Assembly (NCBI RefSeq): GCF_022869785.1
Contig: NZ_CP094997.1
Location: 3,968,001 to 4,032,000 of the forward strand
DNA: 64,000 nucleotides
Origin: Dyadobacter chenwenxiniae
GTDB taxonomy: Bacteria; Bacteroidota; Bacteroidia; Cytophagales; Spirosomataceae
Direction of reading: 5' to 3'
This document shows positions 37,027 through 46,051 of the stretch, piece by piece. The translations under genes were made by a program, and so were the position numbers. The notes under the pieces were generated by a model. That model was not told the origin of the DNA and did no database searches. It saw only the letters and a program-made list of their open reading frames with translations. Numbering within the stretch: position 1 is the stretch's first letter; every line of letters starts with the position of its first letter.

Positions 37027-37856
37027 GCTTAGTCCTTACAGCATTTGTTGCTAACATGATTCTTGGTTGCTTTCAACCGGGCGACACAATATCGGACAAG
37101 ACAGCCAAATACGAGTTCGCCGCCACACCGTCCTGGCAGGATGAATTCGACTATTCCGGCAAGCCCAATCCCCAAAAATGGAATTACGACCTGGGTGACC
37201 ATGGCTGGGGGAATAATGAGTTACAGAATTATACGGATAAGATCGAAAATGCCAAAGTTGAGGATGGACACCTGATCATTGAGGCCATCAAGGGGAAGTC
37301 GGGGAAAGCTAATTATAGCTCTGCGCGACTTGTATCCAAGGGTAAGGGAGATTTCCTTTACGGCAAATTCGAAATCCGGGCGAAGCTTCCGAAGGGTCGC
37401 GGCACCTGGCCGGCGATCTGGATGCTGGCGAGTGAAAATAATTACGGAAACAAAGGCTGGCCCGATAACGGCGAAATTGATATCATGGAACACGTGGGGT
37501 TTGACCAGAACAAAATCCACGGGAACATTCATACCAAAGCATTTAACCATTCAATCGGCACAAATAAGGGCAATAATGTAATAATCGAGACCGTCTCCGA
37601 CGAATTTCATACATACTCATGTGAATGGACGCCGGAATCCGTTAAAATCCTGCTCGATGGGAAAGACTATTTTACTTTTAGCAAAGAAGCCGGTTACGAC
37701 TGGGCACAATGGCCTTTTGACAAACCTTTTCATTTAATTTTAAACATTGCTGTTGGAGGCAACTGGGGTGGACAGAAAGGCGTGGATGACAGCATTTTCC
37801 CTCGAAAAATGGAGATCGATTACGTGCGTGTTTACCCGCTTGTTGAGAAAAAGTAG
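37023..37856 (+). CDS. Glycoside hydrolase family 16 beta-glucanase (laminarinase-like)
   Basis: 277 residues. The GH16 jelly-roll has GEIDIMEHVG with nucleophile Glu151, Asp153 and acid/base Glu156, plus the substrate-cleft sequences WPAIWMLASEN, HTYSCEWTPESVKILLDG and LNIAVGGNWGG. It should cut beta-1,3(1,4)-glucan outside the cell. The N-terminus MSLVLTAFVANMILGC has a lipobox but no basic n-region. Upstream in-frame codons read EKLRN without a start codon, after a TAA at 37005. The start overlaps the previous ORF. Confidence 0.9.
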   Translation: MSLVLTAFVANMILGCFQPGDTISDKTAKYEFAATPSWQDEFDYSGKPNPQKWNYDLGDHGWGNNELQNYTDKIENAKVEDGHLIIEAIKGKSGKANYSSARLVSKGKGDFLYGKFEIRAKLPKGRGTWPAIWMLASENNYGNKGWPDNGEIDIMEHVGFDQNKIHGNIHTKAFNHSIGTNKGNNVIIETVSDEFHTYSCEWTPESVKILLDGKDYFTFSKEAGYDWAQWPFDKPFHLILNIAVGGNWGGQKGVDDSIFPRKMEIDYVRVYPLVEKK

Positions 37857-37891
37857 CTTTGAAATTCGAGCGCATGGAAGTATCTTGCGCT

Positions 37892-39661
37892 ATGGATAAT
37901 TTCGTTGTCTCGGCCAGGAAGTATCGTCCCGTCACTTTCGACTCGGTGGTTGGCCAGTCACACATCACTACAACTTTAAAAAACGCAATCCGCACCAATC
38001 ACCTGGCGCAGGCCTTTCTTTTCTGTGGGCCAAGAGGGGTTGGAAAAACGACTTGCGCACGGATTTTGGCCAAAACCATTAACTGCCAGAACCTCGGCGA
38101 CGATGTGGAAGCCTGCGGGGAATGCGAATCTTGTGTAAGCTTTCAAAATAACGCATCATTCAACATCCATGAGCTGGATGCTGCTTCTAATAACTCCGTT
38201 GAAGATATCCGTAACCTTATTGACCAGGTTCGTTACCCGCCTCAAACCGGGAAATACAAGATCTATATCATCGATGAGGTTCACATGCTCTCCCAGGCGG
38301 CTTTCAACGCGTTTTTGAAAACCTTAGAAGAACCGCCTGGTTACGCCATTTTTATCCTCGCTACAACAGAAAAGCATAAGATCCTGCCGACGATTCTTTC
38401 GCGTTGCCAGATTTTCGATTTTAATCGCATTCAGCCGAAAGATATTGCTTATCACCTGGCCGATATTGCTCAGAAGGAGGGAATTGAAACAGAAAAAGAA
38501 GCATTGGAATTAATTGGTCAAAAGGCGGATGGCGGTCTCCGTGACGCGCTTTCTATGTTTGACCTTAATGTTACTTTTTCTACGGACAACAGGCTTACGT
38601 ACGAGGCTGTACTGGAAAATCTGCACATTCTCGATTACGATTATTATTTCAAAATCACAGATGCACTAACGTCTGGCAGCATTGCACGCTCGCTTGTTTT
38701 GTTTGATGAAATTTTAAGAAAGGGCTTTGACGGTCATTTGTTTGTTGTCGGCCTGTTGGAGCATTTTCGCAATCTTTTGGTTTGCAAGGACCCACAAACC
38801 GTAACGCTTTTACAGGTTTCCGAATCGGCTGAACGGAAATATCAGCAGCAATCTGCTTTGGCGGATATGAGCTTTTTATTGTCGGCGCTGAGCATTGCAA
38901 GTCAGTGCGATATTAATTACAAATCGGCCAAGAACCAGCGCTTACATGTTGAGCTATGTTTAATGAAGCTCGCTAATCTACCCCACGTTCTTCAACTTTC
39001 TTCCCTTGCCGCCGTTGATGAAACGGCAAAAAAAAAAGTTGAGCCTGAGCTAAATCCAGCTCCGGCAACGCCCATAGAACCGCAGACCAACGGAATTCCA
39101 ACCAATGGAATTGCGACCAATGGAAACTACACGGATGTTCCTGCACGTACGGTCCAGCCTGTACAAGCTCCATCACGCCTGAAAAACACTGTCGCATTAG
39201 CCCCAACTGCGCCCGCTGCTGACCTTGCTGTGAAGGAAGTCCCTAAGCAACAAAGTGAAAATGTCGCAGCAACTGCTCCTAATAATGCCCGAAAAGACGC
39301 ATTAACATTCGAGACATTACAAACGCATTGGTATGAATTTGCCGAAAAACGGAGGATTGCAGGCAACTCAACAACAGAAGAAATCAGTTTAAACAAAGAA
39401 TTCCAACTGGAAGGCACGACCATTGAAATTGCTTTAGACAACACACATCAGCTCGAAGCAATGGCCAATGTGCGTTATGAGTTGCTCACCTATCTTAAAG
39501 GCCGAATTGATGCTTCGAAACTGGAAATAAATCCACGCGTCGATCCGCAGAAAGTGAACCGGCTTCCTTACACACCAGCAGAGAAATTCAATTATATGGC
39601 TGAGAAAAACCCCTACTTATTAGAGCTTAAACAGGCATTAGGATTGGATGTAGACTTTTAA
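37892..39661 (+). CDS. dnaX: DNA polymerase III subunit gamma/tau
   Basis: 589 residues from MDNFVVSARKYRPVTFDSVVGQ. Clamp-loader ATPase features: Walker A CGPRGVGKTTCA (residues 45-56), the zinc finger Cys65/75/78/81 (NCQN, EACGECESC), Walker B with DEVHMLS, and the SRC motif LSRCQIFDF. The C-terminal tau-like part is Ala/Pro/Thr-rich (about 370-475) before a conserved helical end. Its stop shares bases with the convergent coaE stop. The earlier ATG at 37874 is less likely. Confidence 0.96.
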   Translation: MDNFVVSARKYRPVTFDSVVGQSHITTTLKNAIRTNHLAQAFLFCGPRGVGKTTCARILAKTINCQNLGDDVEACGECESCVSFQNNASFNIHELDAASNNSVEDIRNLIDQVRYPPQTGKYKIYIIDEVHMLSQAAFNAFLKTLEEPPGYAIFILATTEKHKILPTILSRCQIFDFNRIQPKDIAYHLADIAQKEGIETEKEALELIGQKADGGLRDALSMFDLNVTFSTDNRLTYEAVLENLHILDYDYYFKITDALTSGSIARSLVLFDEILRKGFDGHLFVVGLLEHFRNLLVCKDPQTVTLLQVSESAERKYQQQSALADMSFLLSALSIASQCDINYKSAKNQRLHVELCLMKLANLPHVLQLSSLAAVDETAKKKVEPELNPAPATPIEPQTNGIPTNGIATNGNYTDVPARTVQPVQAPSRLKNTVALAPTAPAADLAVKEVPKQQSENVAATAPNNARKDALTFETLQTHWYEFAEKRRIAGNSTTEEISLNKEFQLEGTTIEIALDNTHQLEAMANVRYELLTYLKGRIDASKLEINPRVDPQKVNRLPYTPAEKFNYMAEKNPYLLELKQALGLDVDF

Positions 39662-40266
39662 TGTGACCTTTTCCCTGTTTTGAAAATGTCGTGCAGCATT
39701 AGAACCTGCGGGATTAAGGCTGATTCTTCGTCATTCTGAATAAAAAAATCACCGACCTTCTTCCGCTCTTCGTCAGACACCTGCCTTTTCACAATGGCCC
39801 TGATCTCCGCTTCACTCCGCCTGTCTCTCTGCAAAATTCTGGTGATGCGCAATTCAAGCGGTGCTTCCACTACAACCACATAATCCAGTGAATTCCGGTC
39901 GCCGGCCTTATTCATAATGGCCGCCTCTTTCACAACATATGGTAATCCTGCATGATTTCCAACCCAATCTGTTGTGTCTTGCATGACGACCGGGTGAATG
40001 ATCGCATTCAGCTTTTTTAGTAATTCTTCATTGTTGAAAACCAGGGAGCTGACGTAGGCGGTGTTGTAATTCCCCTCCCTGGTGTAAGATTCATTTCCCA
40101 AAAGAGCGATAACACTTTCAATGATTTGCGGATTGTGATTGGTAAGCCATTTGGCCCGGCTGTCTGCATTGTAAACGGGGATTCCCAGGCACGAGAATAA
40201 TTTACAAACGACACTTTTCCCAGATCCAATTCCGCCGGTAATTCCAATTTGAAGGGGAAGTGACAT
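39658..40266 (-). CDS. coaE: Dephospho-CoA kinase
   Basis: 202 residues, catalysing the last step of coenzyme A synthesis. The P-loop GITGGIGSGKS is at the N-terminus. LFSCLGIPVYNADSRAKWL (CoA-binding/lid Asp) and the C-terminal domain VVVVEAPLELRITRILQRDRRSEAEI are characteristic. It is the last gene of the leftward nusB cluster and overlaps the dnaX stop. Confidence 0.95.
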   Translation of the reverse strand: MSLPLQIGITGGIGSGKSVVCKLFSCLGIPVYNADSRAKWLTNHNPQIIESVIALLGNESYTREGNYNTAYVSSLVFNNEELLKKLNAIIHPVVMQDTTDWVGNHAGLPYVVKEAAIMNKAGDRNSLDYVVVVEAPLELRITRILQRDRRSEAEIRAIVKRQVSDEERKKVGDFFIQNDEESALIPQVLMLHDIFKTGKRSH

Positions 40267-40294
40267 GACGGAATTAGCTTGTGCTGGATAAAAA

Positions 40295-41014
40295 TTAAGG
40301 TGTGATCACATTGAGATACTGCGCGACCTCAAAACTGATATATACATCCCTGTGACTAACCTCTACCAAAGGCGAGACCGGAAGCGGAATAGGCAGGCTT
40401 TCGTCAAAATTGTTCTGAATTTTCGGCGTAGGCACAGCAACGCGGATTGTGTCAGGATAGGAACGGATCAGTGAAATAGGCCCGTCGACGGAAATAAGCG
40501 ATGGCGACACATTGATAATGCTTGAAATAACATATCCGTCGCGAATATTAATGGCTGCACTATCAACCCGGATTGGAATTATTTTCCTGATTTTTCGCTC
40601 AAAATTCAGTTCGAAAGTGTCGGCGATCACGTAATTCACATGAAGGTTCGGAAACAATTCGGTGATCTGGTCCGTCAATGTTGTGGAGTTGATAAAACTT
40701 GCTTCATTGGGATTGTTCACCTTATAAACCACCGGGTTAGCATTAAAATTTAACCAGGATTTTTGCAATAACGTCCAGCCGTCGCCTGAAACATTTACAG
40801 ATATTCTTTTGGGCAGAGGCTCCATCGGAACGAAGGCAGAATTATCATACTCAATGTCCAGCGGATAATTAAGCTTGATAGAATAATTATCCTTGTTCAG
40901 CACATTCATTAACCAAAAAAACGAGGCTGCCAGAATGCATACAAAGAAGGTCTTGACTTTATTCTGGCCTGATGGTACGTTACTCACAGCAAAAAAAATT
41001 GAAAATGCACACAT
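40295..41014 (-). CDS. YbbR-like domain protein
   Basis: About 239 residues: a single N-terminal membrane segment (TFFVCILAASFFWLMN), then two YbbR-like beta domains (PLPKRISVNVSGDGWTLL; IPIRVDSAAINIRDGYVISSIINVSPSLISVDGP). In other phyla YbbR/CdaR regulates the diadenylate cyclase. The ATG start lies in a hairpin-forming 8-base repeat; a GTG at 40987 is another possible start. It sits between yajC and coaE in the conserved cluster. Confidence 0.88.
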   Translation of the reverse strand: MCAFSIFFAVSNVPSGQNKVKTFFVCILAASFFWLMNVLNKDNYSIKLNYPLDIEYDNSAFVPMEPLPKRISVNVSGDGWTLLQKSWLNFNANPVVYKVNNPNEASFINSTTLTDQITELFPNLHVNYVIADTFELNFERKIRKIIPIRVDSAAINIRDGYVISSIINVSPSLISVDGPISLIRSYPDTIRVAVPTPKIQNNFDESLPIPLPVSPLVEVSHRDVYISFEVAQYLNVITP

Positions 41015-41040
41015 CAAAAAATGTGTGCCGTTTATAATAC

Positions 41041-41343
41041 TTACGCTGCAATAGTACGTGCTACTGCCGATTTATCAACAGTAAGCTTTACTCCTTTGTC
41101 CAATTCCAGCGTAACAGTCGCATCCTCAACGGTGTAAACCCGCGCGTGGATCCCTCCTATTGTAACGACCTGATCTCCTTTTTTAAGATTATTAAGCAGT
41201 TCTTTTTGCTCTTTCTGCTTTTTTTGCTGCGGACGGATCATGAAAAAATAAAATACACCGATGATACCCACCCACATGATAACCTGGTAAATCATGGCTT
41301 CTGAACCGCCGCCTGCTGCTTGTGCTAAAATGGTAAACTTCAT
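41041..41343 (-). CDS. yajC: Sec translocon accessory subunit YajC
   Basis: 100 residues: one membrane helix (IYQVIMWVGIIGVFYFFMIRPQQKK), then the charged QKELLNNLKKGDQVVTIGGIHARV domain, the YajC hallmark. It associates with SecDF-YidC at the inner membrane. Part of the nusB-ytxH-DUF1573-yajC-ybbR-coaE run. Confidence 0.95.
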   Translation of the reverse strand: MKFTILAQAAGGGSEAMIYQVIMWVGIIGVFYFFMIRPQQKKQKEQKELLNNLKKGDQVVTIGGIHARVYTVEDATVTLELDKGVKLTVDKSAVARTIAA

Positions 41344-41394
41344 TGTAATGGATGGATTAGTAAGTTGTGAACCTTTCGGTTTGTGACAGGGATA

Positions 41395-41835
41395 TTAGTT
41401 GAGTGTGTCAGGCTTAGGAGCTGCATTTACAATTCCTCTTAACCTGAGCTCCGTGTAAGCAGGCTCGGTGTTGGCGTAAACGGTAATGGTCTTCACCTGC
41501 GGGCCAGTCTTGTTTTTACTGTCAAAACGGACCTTAATGCTTGCAGTCTGTTTCGGACCAATGGGATCTTTGGGCCATTCCGGCGTCGTACATCCGCAAG
41601 AAGATGTAATGTTATTGAGAATCAAAGGATATTCACCATCATTCCGGAATTTGAAATCGTGCTCCACGATCGCGCCTTCCTGGATAGTTCCAAATTCGTA
41701 GGTCGAACTATCGCTCAAAGTAAAAACAGGCATCTTTGCGTCTGCCTGTTTAGAATCTTCTTTTTTATCGCTTTTAGAACAACTGGAAAGTGTCAGTGCA
41801 ATTCCCAATAAGAAAACCAATGATCGCATTTTCAT
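41395..41835 (-). CDS. DUF1573 lipoprotein
   Basis: 146 residues. Lipobox SSCSKSDKKED, then a DUF1573 immunoglobulin-like domain (EFGTIQEGAIVEHDFKFRNDGEYPLILNNITSSCGCTTPEWPKDPI) with the characteristic CGCTTP. It is a periplasmic or outer-membrane protein, often adjacent to yajC in this phylum, with unknown role. Confidence 0.92.
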   Translation of the reverse strand: MKMRSLVFLLGIALTLSSCSKSDKKEDSKQADAKMPVFTLSDSSTYEFGTIQEGAIVEHDFKFRNDGEYPLILNNITSSCGCTTPEWPKDPIGPKQTASIKVRFDSKNKTGPQVKTITVYANTEPAYTELRLRGIVNAAPKPDTLN

Positions 41836-41845
41836 AGGAAATTAA

Positions 41846-42148
41846 TCAACTGGTCTGACCTTTGATTTGCGCCATCAGGCGATCTACATCTTCAAGTAAT
41901 TTCTCTGCTTTTTCGCGCGCGTCATTGACGACACGCTCTCCCTCGGTTTTTGTAAAATTGTCTGGCTGGTCTTTCTTATCCACCAGATCTTGTATTACAT
42001 CTTGTAACTTCTCCCTGTATTTAGACAATCTGTATGTCAATTGTGTACGCAGAACCTGCCCTTTATCAGGAGCATAAAGGATTCCAAGGGCAGCGCCCGT
42101 GACACAACCTGTCAAAAATGCGATTAAACTATTGCTGGTCTTACTCAT
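41846..42148 (-). CDS. YtxH domain protein
   Basis: 100 residues: an N-terminal small-residue membrane segment (SLIAFLTGCVTGAALGILYAP, with the GxxxG-like YtxH pattern). A long charged coiled-coil tail follows (YREKLQDVIQDLVDKKDQPD and EKAEKLLEDVDRLM). It is probably membrane attached and stress related. It sits 10 bases before the DUF1573 gene. Confidence 0.88.
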   Translation of the reverse strand: MSKTSNSLIAFLTGCVTGAALGILYAPDKGQVLRTQLTYRLSKYREKLQDVIQDLVDKKDQPDNFTKTEGERVVNDAREKAEKLLEDVDRLMAQIKGQTS

Positions 42149-42183
42149 GACATTTGGTTTTAGCTGTAAAAATTGCGGTCAGC

Positions 42184-43350
42184 TTATTTGTTATCTATCA
42201 ATCCACGTCCGCTTTTTCTGATTACGCCTTCTTTGGCCAATTTAACAGAAAGAACGTCCAGGACACCATTCACAAACTTACCGCTTTTTGGCGTACTGTA
42301 CCTTTTTGCAATTTCAATAAACTCGTTGATGGTTACTTTTACAGGAATTCCAGGAAAATGGATTAACTCGGCAAGTGCCGTTTTCAGGATAATCAGATCA
42401 ACCAACGCGATCCGGTCGAGTTCCCAGTTTTTGAGATGTTCATCAAGATAAACATCATACTGATCACTTTCCGCAACCACGATCCGGCAAAGCTCTTCCA
42501 CAAAAAACCGGTCTTCTTCCCAATCTTTTGTCAATGGAGAAATCTCAAAAGTAGCGCTGTTATCTGCGGATCTCAATGTTTTAATAGCGAGACTTCTGAT
42601 CAATTCGCTGTGATCGACCCAGTATAGGTCACGCTGTTCCAGATAATCCAGGGGCACTTCATGCTTCAATATTACTTGTCGTAAAACATGCTGCACAATG
42701 GCCTGATCTTCCTCCGGCGTGTGCGATGCATTTTTGCAATATGCTTCATATTCCACGTCCTTACGCAATGCTTCGCGATAAGTTTTCCGGATTAGGTTCA
42801 TTTCATTACTCCAACTGATCCCGTTCCTGATAATCTCTTCTTCAAGTGTTTTATCAGCAATCAAAACCTTGATAACCCGATTGGTATCCAATCCGCCATC
42901 TTTTGGGAAGGGTGCCTCAGGGTCATCATATCTTCTTTCGCGATCAATCTTAGCCTGATGTGAAAGCTCAATCAGCATGGAAAGAACGCGTATGAAATCC
43001 ACGTAAATTGATTCCGTTTCGTTCAGAACCCGGCGAACCATCTTCTCGCCATCTGAAATTGTTTGTCTGCTGTATGCTTCAAAAGCGCTCCTCGCCACTT
43101 TGATCACCTGCTCGGGAAGTTCTTCGTCTTCATTGGGTTTCCCGTGCTTGATAAATTCATCAAGGGTAATCCCGGCAAGCTTTCTCATTCCCGCCAGTTT
43201 TGTCCTGTTCTGAGGTTCCATGGAATTGAGGTCAGGCTGAAAAGCCACTTCAATGTGGTCTAAGGCCAGTAATCGGTTGGCATCCGTTGTAAGCTGACGG
43301 GCATAAAGCGCCTGAACCGCCTTAGTTCTTAATAATCTTCTATTCAGCAT
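42184..43350 (-). CDS. nusB: Transcription antitermination factor NusB (long Bacteroidota form)
   Basis: 388 residues from MLNRRLLRTKAVQALYARQ. The NusB RNA-binding motif RRLLRTKAVQALYA is at the start, and the helical C-terminal core ends LVDLIILKTALAELIHFPGIPVKVTINEFIEIAKRYSTPKSGKFVNGVLD. That is more than twice the usual 140-160 residues, with a middle insertion as seen in Bacteroidota. It binds boxA with NusE. First gene of the leftward cluster; the GTG at 43362 is less likely. Confidence 0.93.
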   Translation of the reverse strand: MLNRRLLRTKAVQALYARQLTTDANRLLALDHIEVAFQPDLNSMEPQNRTKLAGMRKLAGITLDEFIKHGKPNEDEELPEQVIKVARSAFEAYSRQTISDGEKMVRRVLNETESIYVDFIRVLSMLIELSHQAKIDRERRYDDPEAPFPKDGGLDTNRVIKVLIADKTLEEEIIRNGISWSNEMNLIRKTYREALRKDVEYEAYCKNASHTPEEDQAIVQHVLRQVILKHEVPLDYLEQRDLYWVDHSELIRSLAIKTLRSADNSATFEISPLTKDWEEDRFFVEELCRIVVAESDQYDVYLDEHLKNWELDRIALVDLIILKTALAELIHFPGIPVKVTINEFIEIAKRYSTPKSGKFVNGVLDVLSVKLAKEGVIRKSGRGLIDNK

Positions 43351-43594
43351 AAGCCGGAACACTAATTGGATAAAAGGTACAGTAAATCAAAGAACGTATC
43401 TGCATTTGGCAAGGTCATTTGAATACTTTCCCCTGCATTTCTTGTTTAAAATTGACCGCAAAAATAGACTATTTTGTTTAGAATCGAAAAAATGAAATGC
43501 CGTCTTTTAATTTTGCAACGTTTTGAAACGATAGGATGTTGGTTAGTTATTGCCCGTCCCGCATAGGAAAATCCGCAGTTTAAAATAATTTATA

Positions 43595-45376
43595 GTGAAA
43601 GCATTAAAGTACCTCAACCAGTACTTGTGGAAATACAAATGGTATCTGATCCTCGGGACCATTTTTACAATTATTTCTAACCTTTTTGGCATCATCCCGG
43701 CTCAGCTGGTCCGTTATGCGCTGGATCTGGTGGTGGAAACGCTGGACATTTATTACCTGTTCAACGGCGCAGCGCTGCAAACGGAGATGTATGACATTTT
43801 CGCTTTCAGCATCCTGCTATATGGCTTGTTGATCCTGGCCATGGCGCTTTTGAAAGGGATTTTCCTGTTCCTCGTCAGGCAGACGATCATTGTCATGTCC
43901 CGGCACATTGAGTTTGCGCTTAAAAATGATATTTACCAACATTACCAAACCTTGCCAGCCAGTTTTTTCCGTCGCCACAGCACGGGCGACCTTATGGCGC
44001 GGATTTCTGAGGATGTGAGCAATGTCCGGATGTATGTTGGGCCGGCGCTCATGTACGGCATCAACCTTATCGTACTTTTTTTCCTGGTGATTTCCTATAT
44101 GCTTTCGGTGAGCACCAAGCTTACATTATATGTGTTGCTTCCGCTTCCTGTGCTGTCAATCAGCGTTTATATTGTCAACAGCATGATCATGAAACGCTCT
44201 CAGGAAATTCAAAAGCAGCTTTCCGCGTTATCAACCTATGTTCAGGAGGCGTTTTCGGGGATTAGGGTGATTAAATCATTTGTTCAGGAAAAACATTCAT
44301 TTAATAACTTCCAGAAAGAGGCCGAAGATTTTAAGAAAAAATCGCTGAGCCTCACGAAGGTTGACGCTTTCTTTTATCCTGTTATAGTTCTGTTGATCGG
44401 ATTAAGTAACATTCTGGTTATTTATGTCGGCGGTCAGGAAATTATCAATGGAAATCTTACGCCTGGTAACATTACCGAGTTTATTTTATATGTAAACATG
44501 CTCACCTGGCCTGTAATGGCACTTGGGTGGACCACCAGCCAAATTCAACGGGCAGCATCGTCGCAGATGCGGATCAATGAGTTTCTGAATGAAAAAACGA
44601 CTTTGGTTTCGACAAAAAATATTGAAAAACCACTGGGCGGTGCAATCACATTCAAACATGTCGGTTTCACCTATCCTGACTCGGGAATTAAAGCATTGCA
44701 CGATTTCGATTTGCAGGTAAGACAAGGCGAGTCCGTTGCGATACTGGGAACCACAGGTTCGGGAAAAAGTACGCTGGCGCATTTGCTGTGCCGCCTCTAT
44801 GATCCAACAGAAGGCGAAATCCTGATCGATGACATTCCCATGAAGGACTATGACGTGCATGCTTATCGCCGGCAGATCGGTTATGTGCCGCAGGATGTGT
44901 TCCTTTTTTCTGATTCTATCGAGAACAATGTGCGCTTCGGGACAACGGATATGCCATTTGAGCGGATCGAGCAAGCAGTTAAAGATGCCGATTTATATAA
45001 CAACATTAAGGACTTCCCTCAGGGTTATCAAACATTGCTTGGAGAACGAGGTATAACGCTCTCAGGAGGCCAAAAACAGCGCCTGTCCATTGCGAGGGCC
45101 ATTGCGCGTGATCCTAAAATACTGGTTCTCGATGATTGCCTTTCCGCTGTTGACACAAACACAGAAAATATTATCCTGAACAACCTAAAACGCATCATGG
45201 ATCAACGCACATCCGTGATCATATCCCACCGCGTATCATCCGCCAAACTCGCCGACCGCATTGTGGTGCTGGACAGAGGAAAAATCATTGAGCAAGGATC
45301 ACACACGGAGCTCATGGCGCTTAATAAGGCATATAAGGAGTTGTATGAGAAGCAGTTGGTTGCTGAGGAGGCGTAA
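43595..45376 (+). CDS. ABC exporter, fused permease and ATPase
   Basis: 593 residues starting with GTG (MKALKYLNQYLWKYKW). Six membrane segments form the permease half. The ATPase half shows Walker A GTTGSGKST, the Q-loop YVPQDVFLF, signature LSGGQKQRLS, Walker B ILVLDD and the H-loop ISHRVSS. It is of the MsbA/multidrug half-transporter type, acting as a homodimer at the inner membrane. The exported substrate is unknown. It has its own 231-base upstream spacer, divergent from nusB. Confidence 0.93.
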   Translation: MKALKYLNQYLWKYKWYLILGTIFTIISNLFGIIPAQLVRYALDLVVETLDIYYLFNGAALQTEMYDIFAFSILLYGLLILAMALLKGIFLFLVRQTIIVMSRHIEFALKNDIYQHYQTLPASFFRRHSTGDLMARISEDVSNVRMYVGPALMYGINLIVLFFLVISYMLSVSTKLTLYVLLPLPVLSISVYIVNSMIMKRSQEIQKQLSALSTYVQEAFSGIRVIKSFVQEKHSFNNFQKEAEDFKKKSLSLTKVDAFFYPVIVLLIGLSNILVIYVGGQEIINGNLTPGNITEFILYVNMLTWPVMALGWTTSQIQRAASSQMRINEFLNEKTTLVSTKNIEKPLGGAITFKHVGFTYPDSGIKALHDFDLQVRQGESVAILGTTGSGKSTLAHLLCRLYDPTEGEILIDDIPMKDYDVHAYRRQIGYVPQDVFLFSDSIENNVRFGTTDMPFERIEQAVKDADLYNNIKDFPQGYQTLLGERGITLSGGQKQRLSIARAIARDPKILVLDDCLSAVDTNTENIILNNLKRIMDQRTSVIISHRVSSAKLADRIVVLDRGKIIEQGSHTELMALNKAYKELYEKQLVAEEA

Positions 45377-45439
45377 GCTAGATTTTTATCCAACAATTAC
45401 CGGATGTTCGTATATTTATAGTGCTATCAAATAAGAATT

Positions 45440-45655
45440 ATGAGACAAACCGTAACAGTTGATATTATCAATGAAAAAGCGATCAACCTATTGATGGATA
45501 TGGAGCGCCTGGAACTGATTAGTCTGAGAAAAAATTGGGATGATTCGTCAGCAGCGAACAATGGAAATGTCGGTAAATATAAGGGAGGTATGCAAAAACA
45601 ATCCATTGAGCTAGTCGATAAGCAATTAGACGAACTTCGCGGAGGATGGGAATAA
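45440..45655 (+). CDS. Putative antitoxin of the second PIN system
   Basis: 71 residues, start MRQTVTVDIINEKAINLLMDMERLELISL, an N-terminal beta strand and helix, then a flexible tail and a C-terminal helix (KQSIELVDKQLDELRGG). This matches small antitoxins with a dimerising N-terminal arm and toxin-wrapping tail. The stop overlaps the toxin start by 10 bases, so translation is coupled. Confidence 0.78.
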   Translation: MRQTVTVDIINEKAINLLMDMERLELISLRKNWDDSSAANNGNVGKYKGGMQKQSIELVDKQLDELRGGWE

Positions 45656-46038
45656 AGTTTCTTTGGGACACCAACACAGTCATCTATTTTCTCCAGCAAC
45701 AATTTCCTGCAAATGCGGAAAGTTTCGTTGATGAGATCGTAAGAGATTACAAGGTGATCATTTCGTCAATAACCGAGATTGAATTGTACAGCTGGAAAGC
45801 CGCCTCAGAGGATGATATGAAAGTCATACATGCTTTTATTGATCATTCGACCGTCATAGAGTTAGAAAGAGACATCAAGATCAAGACTGCGGAGATTCGC
45901 AAAAAACACAACTTGAAACTCCCGGATGCTATTATTGCTGCAACAGCAATGGCGTACGATTTAACACTTGTAACCAGAAATACCAAGGACTTTGCCAATA
46001 TAGATGGTTTAGAACTGATAAATCCCTTCGAACGATAA
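45646..46038 (+). CDS. PIN-domain ribonuclease toxin (VapC family)
   Basis: 130 residues. PIN motifs: Asp8 in LWDTNTVIYFL, a Glu in ISSITEIELYSW, Asp in LKLPDAIIAATA and the final Asp in LVTRNTKDF. A GGAGG sits right before the ATG, inside the antitoxin reading frame. It is the second PIN toxin-antitoxin pair in the window but unrelated in antitoxin sequence to the one at 5240-5835. Confidence 0.9.
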   Translation: MGIKFLWDTNTVIYFLQQQFPANAESFVDEIVRDYKVIISSITEIELYSWKAASEDDMKVIHAFIDHSTVIELERDIKIKTAEIRKKHNLKLPDAIIAATAMAYDLTLVTRNTKDFANIDGLELINPFER

Positions 46039-46051
46039 ACCGGAAGTACTG

